Shown in pieces: positions 17,190 to 25,170 of a stretch of DNA of 64,000 nucleotides; within the stretch, counting starts at the first letter, position 1, and the number at the start of each line of letters is the position of its first letter. The position numbers were made by a program, and so were the translations under genes. Origin of the DNA: Bacillus sp. HNG (lineage in GTDB: Bacteria; Bacillota; Bacilli; Bacillales; Bacillaceae_L); assembly GCF_003400205.1 (NCBI RefSeq), contig NZ_QUQV01000007.1:62001-126000 (forward strand), given 5' to 3'. The notes under the pieces are model-generated. The model saw only the letters and a program-made list of their open reading frames with translations. It was not told where the DNA came from and searched no databases.

Positions 17190-18575
17190 TTGACATTATT
17201 TCATTCTAACCAAGGGCTTATCTCAGAAAAAACAAGTAGGTCAGCAAACTATTTTTTGAATGCAAAATCCGTGATACCTGGTGGAGTTTCTGCGAACATT
17301 AAATTCTTTTCACCTCATCCGATTTTTATGGAAAAAGGAAATGGGAGCCGTTTAGTTGATGTAGATGGAAATGAATATATTGATTATTTATTATGCTACG
17401 GAGCGCTTCTTCTTGGGCATGGCCATCCAGAAATTACATCTGCTGTAAATAATCAATTTGCCACTGCAGGTACCGCTGTATTTGGTGCGCCTCATTTGTT
17501 GGAAGTAGAAATGGCAAATAAACTAATTGATTATTTTCCAGGTATTGAAATGGTTCGCTATACCAATTCGGGTCTAGAGGCAACTTTACTAGCGATTCGG
17601 ATTGCACAAGCTTATACAGGGAAAACGACTCTCGCAAAATTTGAAGGTCATTATCATGGAGGCTATAATGAAGTTTTGTTAAGCGTAAATCCAACAATCG
17701 ATGAGGCTGGTCATGAGAAGAGACCAAACTCTGTACCAGAATCGAAAGGAATATCGGAGCGCTATGTCGAAAATACAGTTATTCTCCCATTTAACGATTT
17801 AGAATCAACAGCACAGTTATTACAAAAATATAAAGATGAAGTTGCAGCTGTGATCATTGAACCAGTTCAAGGTGGATTTATCCCAGCCGAAAAGAGTTTT
17901 ATGGATGGGCTTCGGAAACTAACAAGAGATCTTTGTATCCTTTTAATCTTTGATGAGGTTAAGACGGGATTTCGTTTAACGCTAGGAGGAGCACAATCAA
18001 TTTATGGTATAAAACCTGATTTGACGGCACTTGGAAAAGTGTTGGGTGGAGGTTTTCCAATTGGAGCAGTTGGTGGACTTCAAGACATTATGGAGATAAT
18101 GGATCCTTCGAATGGGGGAGATATTTTATCAGCAGGTGGAAAGGCTGCGCAGAAAGAAGATGTTTTATTTCATAGTGGAACGTATAATGGTCATCCGATT
18201 GTCTTAGCTGCAGGATTAGCAACCATCAAAGTTCTCGAAGGAGCTAATGTGTACCCTGACTTAATACAAAAGACAGATTATCTTCGTTCAAGCCTTGAAA
18301 AACTTTACAACTCATATGGGATCCCTATGCAGACTGTTGGGATGGGGAGTATTTTTAATATTGTGCATGCTAATCATCAAATTCGAAATTACCGTGATTT
18401 AATTAAGGCAGATATGAATTTCCGTAAAAAACTGGATGATGAGCTTTTAAAGCTTGGAATCTATACAAAACCACTTAATCGCTACTCAATGTCTATTGTG
18501 CATTCAGAAGAAGATTTAAATGAAACCATTAGTAAGCATGAAAAAGCGATTAGGAGAGTGAAAGGAATCGAGTAA
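17190..18575 (+). CDS. Class III PLP-dependent aminotransferase, glutamate-1-semialdehyde aminomutase-like
   Basis: 461 residues, TTG start at 17190, 7 bp after GAGGTG. The fold-type I class III pattern is clear: GGVSANIKFF, LLGHGHPEI, NSGLEATLLAIRIAQAYTGK, FEGHYHGGYNE, IIEPVQGG, IFDEVKTGFR and the PLP lysine in ALGKVLGGGFPIGA. It resembles HemL, but a HemL for tetrapyrrole synthesis normally sits with hem genes, and this protein has an extra segment near residues 305-325 (GGDILSAGGKAAQKEDV). An amino-acid or amino-sugar aminotransferase is more likely. It forms an operon with the RpiR regulator 4 bp downstream. Confidence 0.85.
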   Translation: MTLFHSNQGLISEKTSRSANYFLNAKSVIPGGVSANIKFFSPHPIFMEKGNGSRLVDVDGNEYIDYLLCYGALLLGHGHPEITSAVNNQFATAGTAVFGAPHLLEVEMANKLIDYFPGIEMVRYTNSGLEATLLAIRIAQAYTGKTTLAKFEGHYHGGYNEVLLSVNPTIDEAGHEKRPNSVPESKGISERYVENTVILPFNDLESTAQLLQKYKDEVAAVIIEPVQGGFIPAEKSFMDGLRKLTRDLCILLIFDEVKTGFRLTLGGAQSIYGIKPDLTALGKVLGGGFPIGAVGGLQDIMEIMDPSNGGDILSAGGKAAQKEDVLFHSGTYNGHPIVLAAGLATIKVLEGANVYPDLIQKTDYLRSSLEKLYNSYGIPMQTVGMGSIFNIVHANHQIRNYRDLIKADMNFRKKLDDELLKLGIYTKPLNRYSMSIVHSEEDLNETISKHEKAIRRVKGIE

Positions 18576-18579
18576 GAAG

Positions 18580-19428
18580 ATGGAAGAGGTATACCAAAAC
18601 ATCACCAATAAATTAACTGAAATGAGTAAATCACAACGTAAAATTGCAACGTATGTATTGGCACATACAGACTCTGTTCCATTTTTCACAGTTGGACAGC
18701 TTGCGAAAATGGCAGGAGTTAGTGAAGCGACTGTTGTTCGTTTTTCTACATTTCTTGGATATAGTGGATATCCCGAGTGGCAAAAAGCGATGCAAGATTC
18801 CGTTAAAAGGCAACTTACCACAGTGGAAAGGTTAAAAATCTCTGATGATATTTATGACTCGGAGGATAAAGCCGTTTATGAAATGTTTCAGGAGGAAGTT
18901 GGCCGAATTCAAAAGATGGCAGACCAATTCGATATAACTGCGTTCCGTCAGGCAGTTCAAGCCATTATCGATGCAAAACGAATTTTTATTGTTGCGAATC
19001 GAAGTGCAATTTCACTTGGTTCCTTTTTAGAGTTTTATTTGGACCTCTTGTTTGAAAATACAGAGTTAATTAGAAACCCGAATGGTATTTCCGAAAAGTT
19101 ATTTCGAATAAATAATGAGGATACCGTAATCGGACTAAGCTTTGCGAGGTATACGAAAAATACAATTGATGCAGTGTCTTTCGCAAAAGATCGGGGGGCA
19201 AATGTAATTGCGATTACAGATACGATGCTTTCACCCTTGATTCCCTATGCCGATATTACTCTTTGCTCACCTAGCGAAATGCCGTCCTATATTGATTCGT
19301 TTGTTGCTCCGTTAAGTTTAGTGAATGCTTTATTAACGGAAGTGGGTCGAAAAAAGCGGGGAGAAATTGAAAAACATCTTACTGATTTAGAGGAAGTGTG
19401 GGATCGGTTTGAAATTTTTCATAAATAA
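18580..19428 (+). CDS. MurR/RpiR family transcriptional regulator (HTH + SIS domains)
   Basis: 282 residues. The N-terminal helix-turn-helix (FFTVGQLAKMAGVSEATVVRFSTFLGYSGYPEWQKAM) is typical of HTH_6. Residues about 125-255 form a SIS sugar-phosphate-binding domain (RIFIVANRSAISLGSFLEFYLDLL and NVIAITDTMLSPLIPYADITL). It sits 4 bp after the aminotransferase gene and probably controls that operon through the two TGAAAT-N4-ATTTCA sites. The SIS domain suggests that the effector is a phosphorylated sugar or related metabolite, although not all relatives bind sugars. Confidence 0.9.
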   Translation: MEEVYQNITNKLTEMSKSQRKIATYVLAHTDSVPFFTVGQLAKMAGVSEATVVRFSTFLGYSGYPEWQKAMQDSVKRQLTTVERLKISDDIYDSEDKAVYEMFQEEVGRIQKMADQFDITAFRQAVQAIIDAKRIFIVANRSAISLGSFLEFYLDLLFENTELIRNPNGISEKLFRINNEDTVIGLSFARYTKNTIDAVSFAKDRGANVIAITDTMLSPLIPYADITLCSPSEMPSYIDSFVAPLSLVNALLTEVGRKKRGEIEKHLTDLEEVWDRFEIFHK

Positions 19429-19429
19429 A

Positions 19430-19454
19430 GACGTGCCTCAAATGGCACGCCGTT
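19430..19454. terminator. Weak hairpin between convergent genes
   Basis: CGTGCC/GGCACG with loop TCAAAT between the RpiR gene and the DUF3231 gene. T runs are poor, so termination strength is uncertain. Confidence 0.45.
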
Positions 19455-20461
19455 TACTTATGAGTGTTCCTTAATTTATTTCGATCGAGGTTTGAAGGAG
19501 GTTCCTGTATCCATCCTCGTTCAACTAAAAGATTAAAGCCTTTTGCGGCATATAAGAAAATCTTACCTATTGTTTTTGTATAAAAAGCTATTAAATCTGT
19601 CCTCATCGATAATGATTGGGCATGTCCAATAAGAGTAATATCGATTGCGTTAAGAGCATGGAAGAGTGTCAAAATAAGTTTATCGGAAAACGGAGAAACG
19701 GTCGAACCTGTTACCTCCATAGAGATAGAGGTTGTACCCATGAGATTCTCCTCTTTAAATAAGTCATTAATAAAGGTTATTTGCATCTCAGAAATTTTTC
19801 TTCCTTCTTTAATAAATTCCAAGATTTCCTTGTCTTGGACCACCTGCTGAAATCCCATACAAAGAACAATCGCAAAGTAATTCCGTTCAATATTAAAAAA
19901 CATATCGGCTATTTCAATCACATTTAACGGTCTTTTTTCACCGATTACTTTAGTTAGATAGGATTTCTTTTCAATATACTCATTTTCAGTAGGATAGACG
20001 ACCATTGGTGGTCGGTCATATATTCCTTTTTCGAGCATTAACTGTGTGGCCTCATTATATTGTTTTAATGCATCAGAAAGACAATTAGAAAAAAATGAAC
20101 GCACATCTTCTCTAGCGATATTTGATGTAATGAAACTAAAATTAATTATGTTCATACGACTCATCGCATAAACAAATGTGAGAGCAAATGGATCGTAAAA
20201 CAGTGGTGGGGCGGACAAGTTCAAATCTTCATCACCAAATGTATCAGGTAGTGGGATATTTTCTTGTAGAAAAATTTCTTTTATTTGTTTCATTTGCCCA
20301 CTATAGATGTGATCAGACTGTTTCAAGATAGATTTTATTTCTTCATCTCGCAGATGGTGAAGAAAATATTTGATTAAACAGATGGTCATACTACCTTGGA
20401 TGTAAGTTGTCCACAAACCACCAATCTCTGCACTAGATAAGCGAACATTATGTTTGTCCAC
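19454..20461 (-). CDS. DUF3231 family protein (two-domain)
   Basis: 335 residues with a GTG start at 20461 behind GGAGGTG. Two related halves can be aligned: LSSAEIGGLWTTYIQGSMTICLIKYFLHHL at the N terminus and the weaker repeat LNVIEIADMFFNIERNYFAIVLCMGFQQVV near residue 180. Each continues into a helical bundle and a DPF/DKLILTLFHALNAI segment. This duplicated ferritin-like layout is the DUF3231 family common in Bacillus. The function is unknown; related proteins often sit near sporulation genes. Confidence 0.85.
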   Translation of the reverse strand: MDKHNVRLSSAEIGGLWTTYIQGSMTICLIKYFLHHLRDEEIKSILKQSDHIYSGQMKQIKEIFLQENIPLPDTFGDEDLNLSAPPLFYDPFALTFVYAMSRMNIINFSFITSNIAREDVRSFFSNCLSDALKQYNEATQLMLEKGIYDRPPMVVYPTENEYIEKKSYLTKVIGEKRPLNVIEIADMFFNIERNYFAIVLCMGFQQVVQDKEILEFIKEGRKISEMQITFINDLFKEENLMGTTSISMEVTGSTVSPFSDKLILTLFHALNAIDITLIGHAQSLSMRTDLIAFYTKTIGKIFLYAAKGFNLLVERGWIQEPPSNLDRNKLRNTHK

Positions 20462-20546
20462 GAGGCCACCTCCCCAAATATTATCTATGGGTAGTATAGG
20501 TTAAATATCGGATTCTATTCTTTTGAAGAAGACGCACTACATCAAT

Positions 20547-21035
20547 TTATCCTTTCATTGAAAGATACAATTTATTTAATTCCTCATTAATTATTTTCAT
20601 TTCTTCATGAGCTTCATCTGTCTTCTTCGGGTTACCAGTTGAAATCCCTTCAAGCTGCATATTCATGGCTTTCATGTATAGTTCAATCGAGGCTTGAACA
20701 TGACTTCTTAGTTCAAGCAAATTTTTATTAGTGGGCTGATCATCAAGCTCAATTAGGTTGTAAATATACATGGCCTCTTCGTTCGCGATTTGCATCGTTT
20801 CAATGGCTGCCTCAAGTTCATCCTCTTTTTTCATTTCATCCAAAAGCATATCTAGTTCTTCATTAAGTTGGATAAATTTTTGCACATGACTTTCCAAGCT
20901 ATTTAATAATGCCAGGTCCTTCTTCGAGAGATTTTGATCAAGGGTGCTGTACAGTTCTGAGGCTGTCTTTGAATTTGCAGTGCATCCTATTAAAAATGTT
21001 AGTAAAATAAATAGAAAAATGATTTTTCGACTCAT
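20547..21035 (-). CDS. Small helical lipoprotein of unknown function
   Basis: 162 residues with a lipoprotein signal (FLFILLTFLIGCTAN, lipobox LIGC at residues 15-18) and an almost wholly alpha-helical acidic mature part with heptad-like spacing. ATG 21035 follows AGGAGGGG in gene sense. No family is recognised. It diverges from the MhqD-like gene. Confidence 0.75.
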   Translation of the reverse strand: MSRKIIFLFILLTFLIGCTANSKTASELYSTLDQNLSKKDLALLNSLESHVQKFIQLNEELDMLLDEMKKEDELEAAIETMQIANEEAMYIYNLIELDDQPTNKNLLELRSHVQASIELYMKAMNMQLEGISTGNPKKTDEAHEEMKIINEELNKLYLSMKG

Positions 21036-21094
21036 ACTTCCCCTCCTAAAAACGTATATAAAAGAATATGAAACTTGTCCGAGTTATATGACAA

Positions 21095-21135
21095 TTGACA
21101 AATGGAATGGAGTATATTATCTTGAAATTAAGATA
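21095..21135 (+). promoter_or_regulatory. Promoter with MhqR-type operator
   Basis: TTGACA (21095-21100) is followed after 17 bp by TATCTT. The inverted repeat TATCTTGAAATTAAGATA (21118-21135) starts at this -10. The repeat resembles the MhqR box of B. subtilis (consensus around TATCTcgAATTcGAGATA) that controls mhqD. Operator over -10 fits repression. Confidence 0.65.
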
Positions 21136-21207
21136 CTTTAATTTGATCTATTAATTAAATTTCAAGTTGGAAATACTAGAACGACCATTTTTTTGGAGGG
21201 AATTATA

Positions 21208-21813
21208 ATGAAGCACATTTTCCGAGAAGGTAAAGATAAGACAAAACCAACATTACTCTTGTTACATGGAACAGGTGGAACTGAATCTGATTTATTGCCG
21301 CTGGCTCCACATATTGATGAAGATGCGTCAGTATTAAGTGTCCGTGGAAATGTATCAGAAAATGGCATGCCTCGCTTTTTTCGTCGCTTAGCCGAGGGTG
21401 TTTTTGATATGGAGGATCTTATTTTCCGAACAAAAGAATTAAATGATTTTCTCGATGAAGCGGCAAAAAAATATTCATTCGATCGAAATAACATAGTGGC
21501 TATTGGATATTCAAATGGAGCCAATATCGCGGGAAGCCTATTGTTCCATTACAAGGATGCGTTAAAAGGAGCTATCCTACATCATCCGATGGTGCCAAGA
21601 CGTGACATTGAATTACCAGACCAAACAGGTATACCAGTCTTCATTGCAGCCGGTAAAAATGACCCAATCTGTCCTGCACAAGAAACCATTGACCTTCAAA
21701 ACCTTTTACAAAATGCACATGCAGATGTAGAAGTTCACTGGGAAAATCATGGACATATGTTAACCGGAACAGAGGTTGCAGCCGCAGCTGAGTGGTATAA
21801 AAAGCATTTCTAA
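21208..21813 (+). CDS. mhqD: MhqD-like alpha/beta hydrolase (carboxylesterase family)
   Basis: 201 residues from ATG 21208, after GGAGGG; the TTG at 21193 overlaps that site. The alpha/beta-hydrolase fold is clear: LLLLHGTGG (oxyanion loop), nucleophile elbow GYSNGAN, and the catalytic Asp (AGKNDPIC) and His (ENHGHML). ENGMPRFFRRLAEGVFD and LKGAILHHPMVP closely match what I remember of B. subtilis MhqD, induced by methylhydroquinone. Together with the MhqR-type box, a role in quinone or electrophile stress is likely. The regulator gene is not in the window. Confidence 0.85.
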   Translation: MKHIFREGKDKTKPTLLLLHGTGGTESDLLPLAPHIDEDASVLSVRGNVSENGMPRFFRRLAEGVFDMEDLIFRTKELNDFLDEAAKKYSFDRNNIVAIGYSNGANIAGSLLFHYKDALKGAILHHPMVPRRDIELPDQTGIPVFIAAGKNDPICPAQETIDLQNLLQNAHADVEVHWENHGHMLTGTEVAAAAEWYKKHF

Positions 21814-21829
21814 ACAGGGATATTTAAGT

Positions 21830-21948
21830 CCAATTGCGTTTTAACCTAGTCGAATTGCGCGTTATTTTTTGGATTTGCGTGATAGCAACCGAGAAATGCG
21901 CTATAATTTCTGGAAATGCGTTTTATTTTTAATAATTGCGTTATAACA
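21830..21948. repeat. Six-unit array with 20/21-bp period (ATTGCG type), copy A
   Basis: TGCG cores start at 21835, 21856, 21876, 21897, 21917 and 21937 (spacing 21, 20, 21, 20, 20). Unit consensus is about AATTGCGCGTTATTTTT. It lies in the 3' untranslated stretch of the mhqD-like gene, before its terminator. It matches copy B (23105-23222) at roughly 95 of 117 positions without gaps. Confidence 0.85.
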
Positions 21949-21969
21949 TAAAACGACATTAGTCAAGAA

Positions 21970-22011
21970 CCCAAGAATGTAGTGATATTAATAACATTCT
22001 TGGGTTTTTTT
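21970..22011 (+). terminator. Intrinsic terminator downstream of copy A array
   Basis: Stem CCCAAGAATGT/ACATTCTTGGG (21970-21980 and 21994-22004) followed by TTTTTTT. It probably ends the mhqD-like transcript after the array. Confidence 0.85.
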
Positions 22012-22035
22012 ATAGTTCACACATACAGGGAAATC

Positions 22036-23001
22036 TCATTCATCTTGATAAAAATACACACTACCTTTTGTTTTTCCTTCACGCTGTAAATTCCAAGATC
22101 TTAATATATTTCTTGCTGCATGACGAGAGGGCAGGAGGAGAAAGTCTCGTAGTTTTTCGTTAGTGATTGTATTTCCTTTGAGAAGAAAATAATGTGATAT
22201 GGAGTCAAGATATGCATCATAGGATGAATGTCCACAGTTATTACACTTCCATTTGCGAGGAGTTCTTTCCATAGGTAATGTTTCACATACAGGACAATGT
22301 ACTCCTTTTAAGAGCTCGCTTTTATTAATTCCGAATCTCTCTAGAATATTTCCATCAAATGGGGTATCTAGCTGTAGTAACAGTTTTGTTAATCTTTGGA
22401 TATGTTTATTCTCTAGGATTATTTTTCGGTGGTCTTTCTCAAATTGTTCTATTTTTGAAAGGAGACCGGCACTGTGGATAATTTTATGTGCGTAAGGATG
22501 ATTTGGTGAGGACGTAAGGGTCGTCGAAAGATTTGTGAACACAACTAGCGATTCAACTGGGATAATTGGGAATTTATAAGCTTGTAACAGTCTCCTGAGT
22601 TGCAATTGATGACGGTGCAATTGAGTAGTAGGACAAGCATAGGTTTTTTTTATGTTGTCATAGGTCTGGAACATTTGGTTAAATTGGTGATCAAAATAAA
22701 TCTCACCTTTATGATTTTTTGCATCAATATCTAGCATTAAGGAATTTGAGAGAAGGAGGGTATCAATCTCGAAGTGGGTGTTCGTTGATTTATCGGGAAG
22801 GCGAAGTCCGTTTAGAATCCGATATCGTTTTTCTGGAAGAAACTTTAAATAGTAATCCAATGATTTTTCACCCTTATATCCGCTCATCCTTATCCGAAGG
22901 TGTTCCTCAACAAGTTCATATTTAGGATGAGACTTGGATATGCGTATTCGCATAGCTTTTAACTTTTCAATTTCCTTAGATATTTTTCGTTCTTTTTTCA
23001 T
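22036..23001 (-). CDS. NERD domain protein with C-terminal zinc ribbon
   Basis: 321 residues; ATG 23001 follows GGAG in gene sense. Residues about 38-160 form a NERD (nuclease-related) domain: GYKGEKSLDYYLKFLP, RLPD, FEIDTLLLSNSLMLDIDAKN and GEIYFDHQFNQM. The Asp and Asp-x-Lys of the restriction-endonuclease-like core are present (IDAKN replaces the usual IEVKN). Residues about 237-258 carry CPVC and CNNC, a zinc ribbon, followed by a helical tail. Possible role is nucleic-acid processing, unproven. It stands alone and is bracketed on both sides by related 20/21-bp arrays. Confidence 0.8.
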   Translation of the reverse strand: MKKERKISKEIEKLKAMRIRISKSHPKYELVEEHLRIRMSGYKGEKSLDYYLKFLPEKRYRILNGLRLPDKSTNTHFEIDTLLLSNSLMLDIDAKNHKGEIYFDHQFNQMFQTYDNIKKTYACPTTQLHRHQLQLRRLLQAYKFPIIPVESLVVFTNLSTTLTSSPNHPYAHKIIHSAGLLSKIEQFEKDHRKIILENKHIQRLTKLLLQLDTPFDGNILERFGINKSELLKGVHCPVCETLPMERTPRKWKCNNCGHSSYDAYLDSISHYFLLKGNTITNEKLRDFLLLPSRHAARNILRSWNLQREGKTKGSVYFYQDE

Positions 23002-23104
23002 TTGTTCAGCTCCTTTTATTTAGAATAGAGTATTAGTTCAATAAAAAAAGCCCAAATCCTGCAAGATTCGAGAAAAAAATTTGGTGTTTATTGGACCAGC
23101 TCAA

Positions 23105-23222
23105 GTAATTGCGCTTTAATTTAGTCATATTGCGCGTTATTTTTTTGAATTGCGCTTTATCAAACGAGAAATGCGCGTTATTTTTAGCAATTGCGTTTGA
23201 TTTATAATAATTGCGTTATAAC
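23105..23222. repeat. Six-unit array with 20/21-bp period (ATTGCG type), copy B
   Basis: TGCG cores start at 23110, 23131, 23151, 23172, 23192 and 23212 (spacing 21, 20, 21, 20, 20), identical in phase to copy A and in the same orientation. It lies between the NERD gene start and a small basic-protein gene. Confidence 0.85.
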
Positions 23223-23241
23223 CTCATTTTTAGGTTCATAA

Positions 23242-23266
23242 AAGGTCAAGGCTACACCTTGACCTT
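23242..23266 (-). terminator. Terminator of the small basic-protein gene
   Basis: Stem AAGGTCAAGG/CCTTGACCTT with loop CTACA, then a short TTTT on the minus strand. Confidence 0.6.
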
Positions 23267-23269
23267 ACT

Positions 23270-23419
23270 TTATTTCTTTTTCTTCTTTTGAACATTTTGT
23301 TTTTCTGCTTCTACTTCTGTATAGGATGCAAATTCAACAAGTTCTTCGCTGATTCTATTGCCTTTTTTAACATTATTATTTCGCTGCGCATTTGCATTTC
23401 CACGCTTCGTTCTACCCAA
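23270..23419 (-). CDS. Small basic protein, possibly SASP-related
   Basis: 49 residues if started at TTG 23419, which has GGAG and AAGGAA in front; an ATG at 23428 would give 52 residues. The sequence begins GRTKRGNANAQRNNN and ends in VQKKKKK, is Asn/Lys-rich, and contains EFASYTEVEAEKQN, which loosely resembles the TEFASETD...RKQN motif of gamma-type SASP encoded next door. A dedicated terminator follows. It is probably a spore core protein, but this is inference and the family is not certain. Confidence 0.6.
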   Translation of the reverse strand: MGRTKRGNANAQRNNNVKKGNRISEELVEFASYTEVEAEKQNVQKKKKK

Positions 23420-23511
23420 TTCCTTCATCTCCATTCTTAACTTTTCATTTTGTAGTATGAGTAGTTTAGAACCTTTTATGTGGTGCCTAGTGTTGGAAAT
23501 TTAGGTAATGC

Positions 23512-23542
23512 CTTAAAAATACCTCCACAAGGTGTGGAGGTA
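23512..23542 (-). terminator. Terminator of the gamma-SASP gene
   Basis: Stem TACCTCCACA/TGTGGAGGTA with a 3-nt loop and TTTTT on the minus strand. Confidence 0.85.
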
Positions 23543-23558
23543 TTATAGTAAAGAGTGA

Positions 23559-23903
23559 CTAGCGATTTTTGTTAGCTTGTGATTGCTGGTTCTGTTTTCG
23601 AACCTCAGCTACATCAGTTTCGCTAGCAAATTCGGTACTGAAAGAGGAACCAGATGAAGTGAACTGTTGTTGCCCAACAGATTGTTGGAGCTGTTGTGCG
23701 GTCTGCTCTATCTGATTTAATTGTTGAGCAGCATTCAATTCACGTCCTGCAAATCCAGGGGCAGCCTGCTGTGCTTGTGGTGAGCTTTGTTGGAACTGTT
23801 GAGCATTCATTTGCTCTGTTTGTGCTAATTGCTTAGCCGTTTGTTTAATCTGATTTAAAGCGGCTTGAGCCTGTGCTGGAATTTGCTGATTGTTGTTTTG
23901 CAT
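23559..23903 (-). CDS. sspE: Gamma-type small acid-soluble spore protein
   Basis: 114 residues, very rich in Gln, Ala and Ser. The C-terminal motif TEFASETDVAEVRKQNQQSQANKNR is the gamma-type SASP repeat, containing the EFASE-type GPR protease cleavage region. The N-terminal part holds two glutamine-rich helical repeats (LNQIKQTAKQLAQTEQMNAQQFQQ and LNQIEQTAQQLQQSVGQQQF). It serves as an amino-acid store in the spore core, degraded on germination. ATG 23903 follows GGGAGGGG in gene sense. It is probably controlled by sigma-G, but a promoter was not resolved. Confidence 0.9.
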   Translation of the reverse strand: MQNNNQQIPAQAQAALNQIKQTAKQLAQTEQMNAQQFQQSSPQAQQAAPGFAGRELNAAQQLNQIEQTAQQLQQSVGQQQFTSSGSSFSTEFASETDVAEVRKQNQQSQANKNR

Positions 23904-24191
23904 GTGGACCCCTCCCAGACGAATTTTTTGGATAATTTAAAGGACCACTCCTTCAAAAATCCTTTCTTAATTTGTGTAGAAACGACTTTCCTCATGCATT
24001 GTAAAAAATACAATATGTGTGACTTTTTTCATTTAATGAGAGAGAAGTCGGAGTGTATAATCAAAGTTATGCATTAAACTAATATTGCAAAAGTGGTTTG
24101 TTTAAGTACAATCATCGAGTTTACCAAGTTTTTTGGTTGTTTCTTTCAAACTTTCCATTATATAATTCAAATAGTGGAAGAGGTGATTTGA

Positions 24192-24905
24192 ATGAAACGA
24201 ATCGATTTTTGGGGTCGAGATGAATACGATGAAAGACTTCTAGAAGAGGTATTAAGAGGTGTAAAGACAGTCACCTGTACTCCAAAGGTTTGGTATGATC
24301 AATTACCAAACGAGGAAAAGAGCGAAATAGGCGATATCATTCAGGTTTTTACAAAGCGAAATGAGCATAAAGCAAACCTCCAAATCACCGATTTTTATGA
24401 AATTCGATTTGGCGAAGTGAATGGTGAAGTGGGAGAGCGAATTGCAAAAGGTGAAAATTCCACTTTGGATGAATTTATCGAGGACCATATTTTCAGCTGG
24501 GAAAAGCCTTTAAAAAATGATGGCTACGAGCTTAACGAAGATACCATCATTGTGGTGGAACATTTCCAGGTTACAGACATTTTTACAGATGTTACAATAG
24601 ACTTACACCTTGTCCCAATGACGGAGGCTGAAGGTTATAAGATAAACAATTGGACCGATTTTGAATTGTTTAGAAAGTCAACAGATTACTTTTATTCGGT
24701 CTTTAAAGAGAGGGACTTTGTTGCGTTTGTTCGGTTTCGCCAAAATGATACGAACACCTATATGTATTATAAAGTGAATCCTGACTTTGAAGGACAATTA
24801 AATGAAAAGGAACTCATGAAAAAAGCTGAGAAGTTTGCAAAAGAAGCACTTTTGGCAACAAATATCATCCATGAATGGAGTTCCATTTACACATACCATA
24901 AATAA
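24192..24905 (+). CDS. ASCH domain-containing protein
   Basis: 237 residues. The first 125 form an ASCH domain (RIDFWGRDEYDERLLEEVLRGVKTVTCTPK, then GDIIQVFTKRNEHKANLQITDFYEIRFGEV), a PUA-like RNA-binding beta barrel. The conserved G-x-K-T-x-T loop is visible. The remaining residues form a mixed domain without a recognised name. Role unknown; ASCH proteins are thought to act as RNA-binding or RNA-modifying coregulators. It is monocistronic. Confidence 0.8.
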   Translation: MKRIDFWGRDEYDERLLEEVLRGVKTVTCTPKVWYDQLPNEEKSEIGDIIQVFTKRNEHKANLQITDFYEIRFGEVNGEVGERIAKGENSTLDEFIEDHIFSWEKPLKNDGYELNEDTIIVVEHFQVTDIFTDVTIDLHLVPMTEAEGYKINNWTDFELFRKSTDYFYSVFKERDFVAFVRFRQNDTNTYMYYKVNPDFEGQLNEKELMKKAEKFAKEALLATNIIHEWSSIYTYHK

Positions 24906-24915
24906 TTTAAAAAGC

Positions 24916-24949
24916 AGACGTTTGGTAAAATATCGCCAACGTCTTTTTA
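24916..24949 (+). terminator. Intrinsic terminator of the ASCH gene
   Basis: Stem AGACGTT/AACGTCT followed by TTTTT. Confidence 0.75.
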
Positions 24950-25170
24950 TGTCTAGACCCTGGCGCCAAAGGCTCAAGGCTACAAGTCAATCCCTTTCCT
25001 GTGGCGGTCGCCAAACTGTGAGCACCCGTCAGAAAATCAATTTGACATACGAATACCTGTAATTGTAAAATCGTGTGGGACGAGGGTACAGGTAGCTTGT
25101 CCCAAAAACGAGAGAAATCATAGCTGAGACACGGGAGTAAGGGTCTCTTTGTATCAAGGGGAGAAGTGAA

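Noticed and set aside
21830-23222. CRISPR or tRNA-related repeats in the TGCG arrays
   Set aside because: Units are only about 20 bp and degenerate throughout, with no spacer/repeat alternation and no cloverleaf.
24952-25026. Second copy of the CTAGCTCCAGG-type repeat
   Set aside because: Only short matches (TCTAG, GGCGCC) were found by eye, which is not enough to call a copy.
24835-25062. 75-residue plus-strand frame after the ASCH gene
   Set aside because: It begins inside the ASCH gene and passes through its terminator into repeat-like DNA without a ribosome-binding site.
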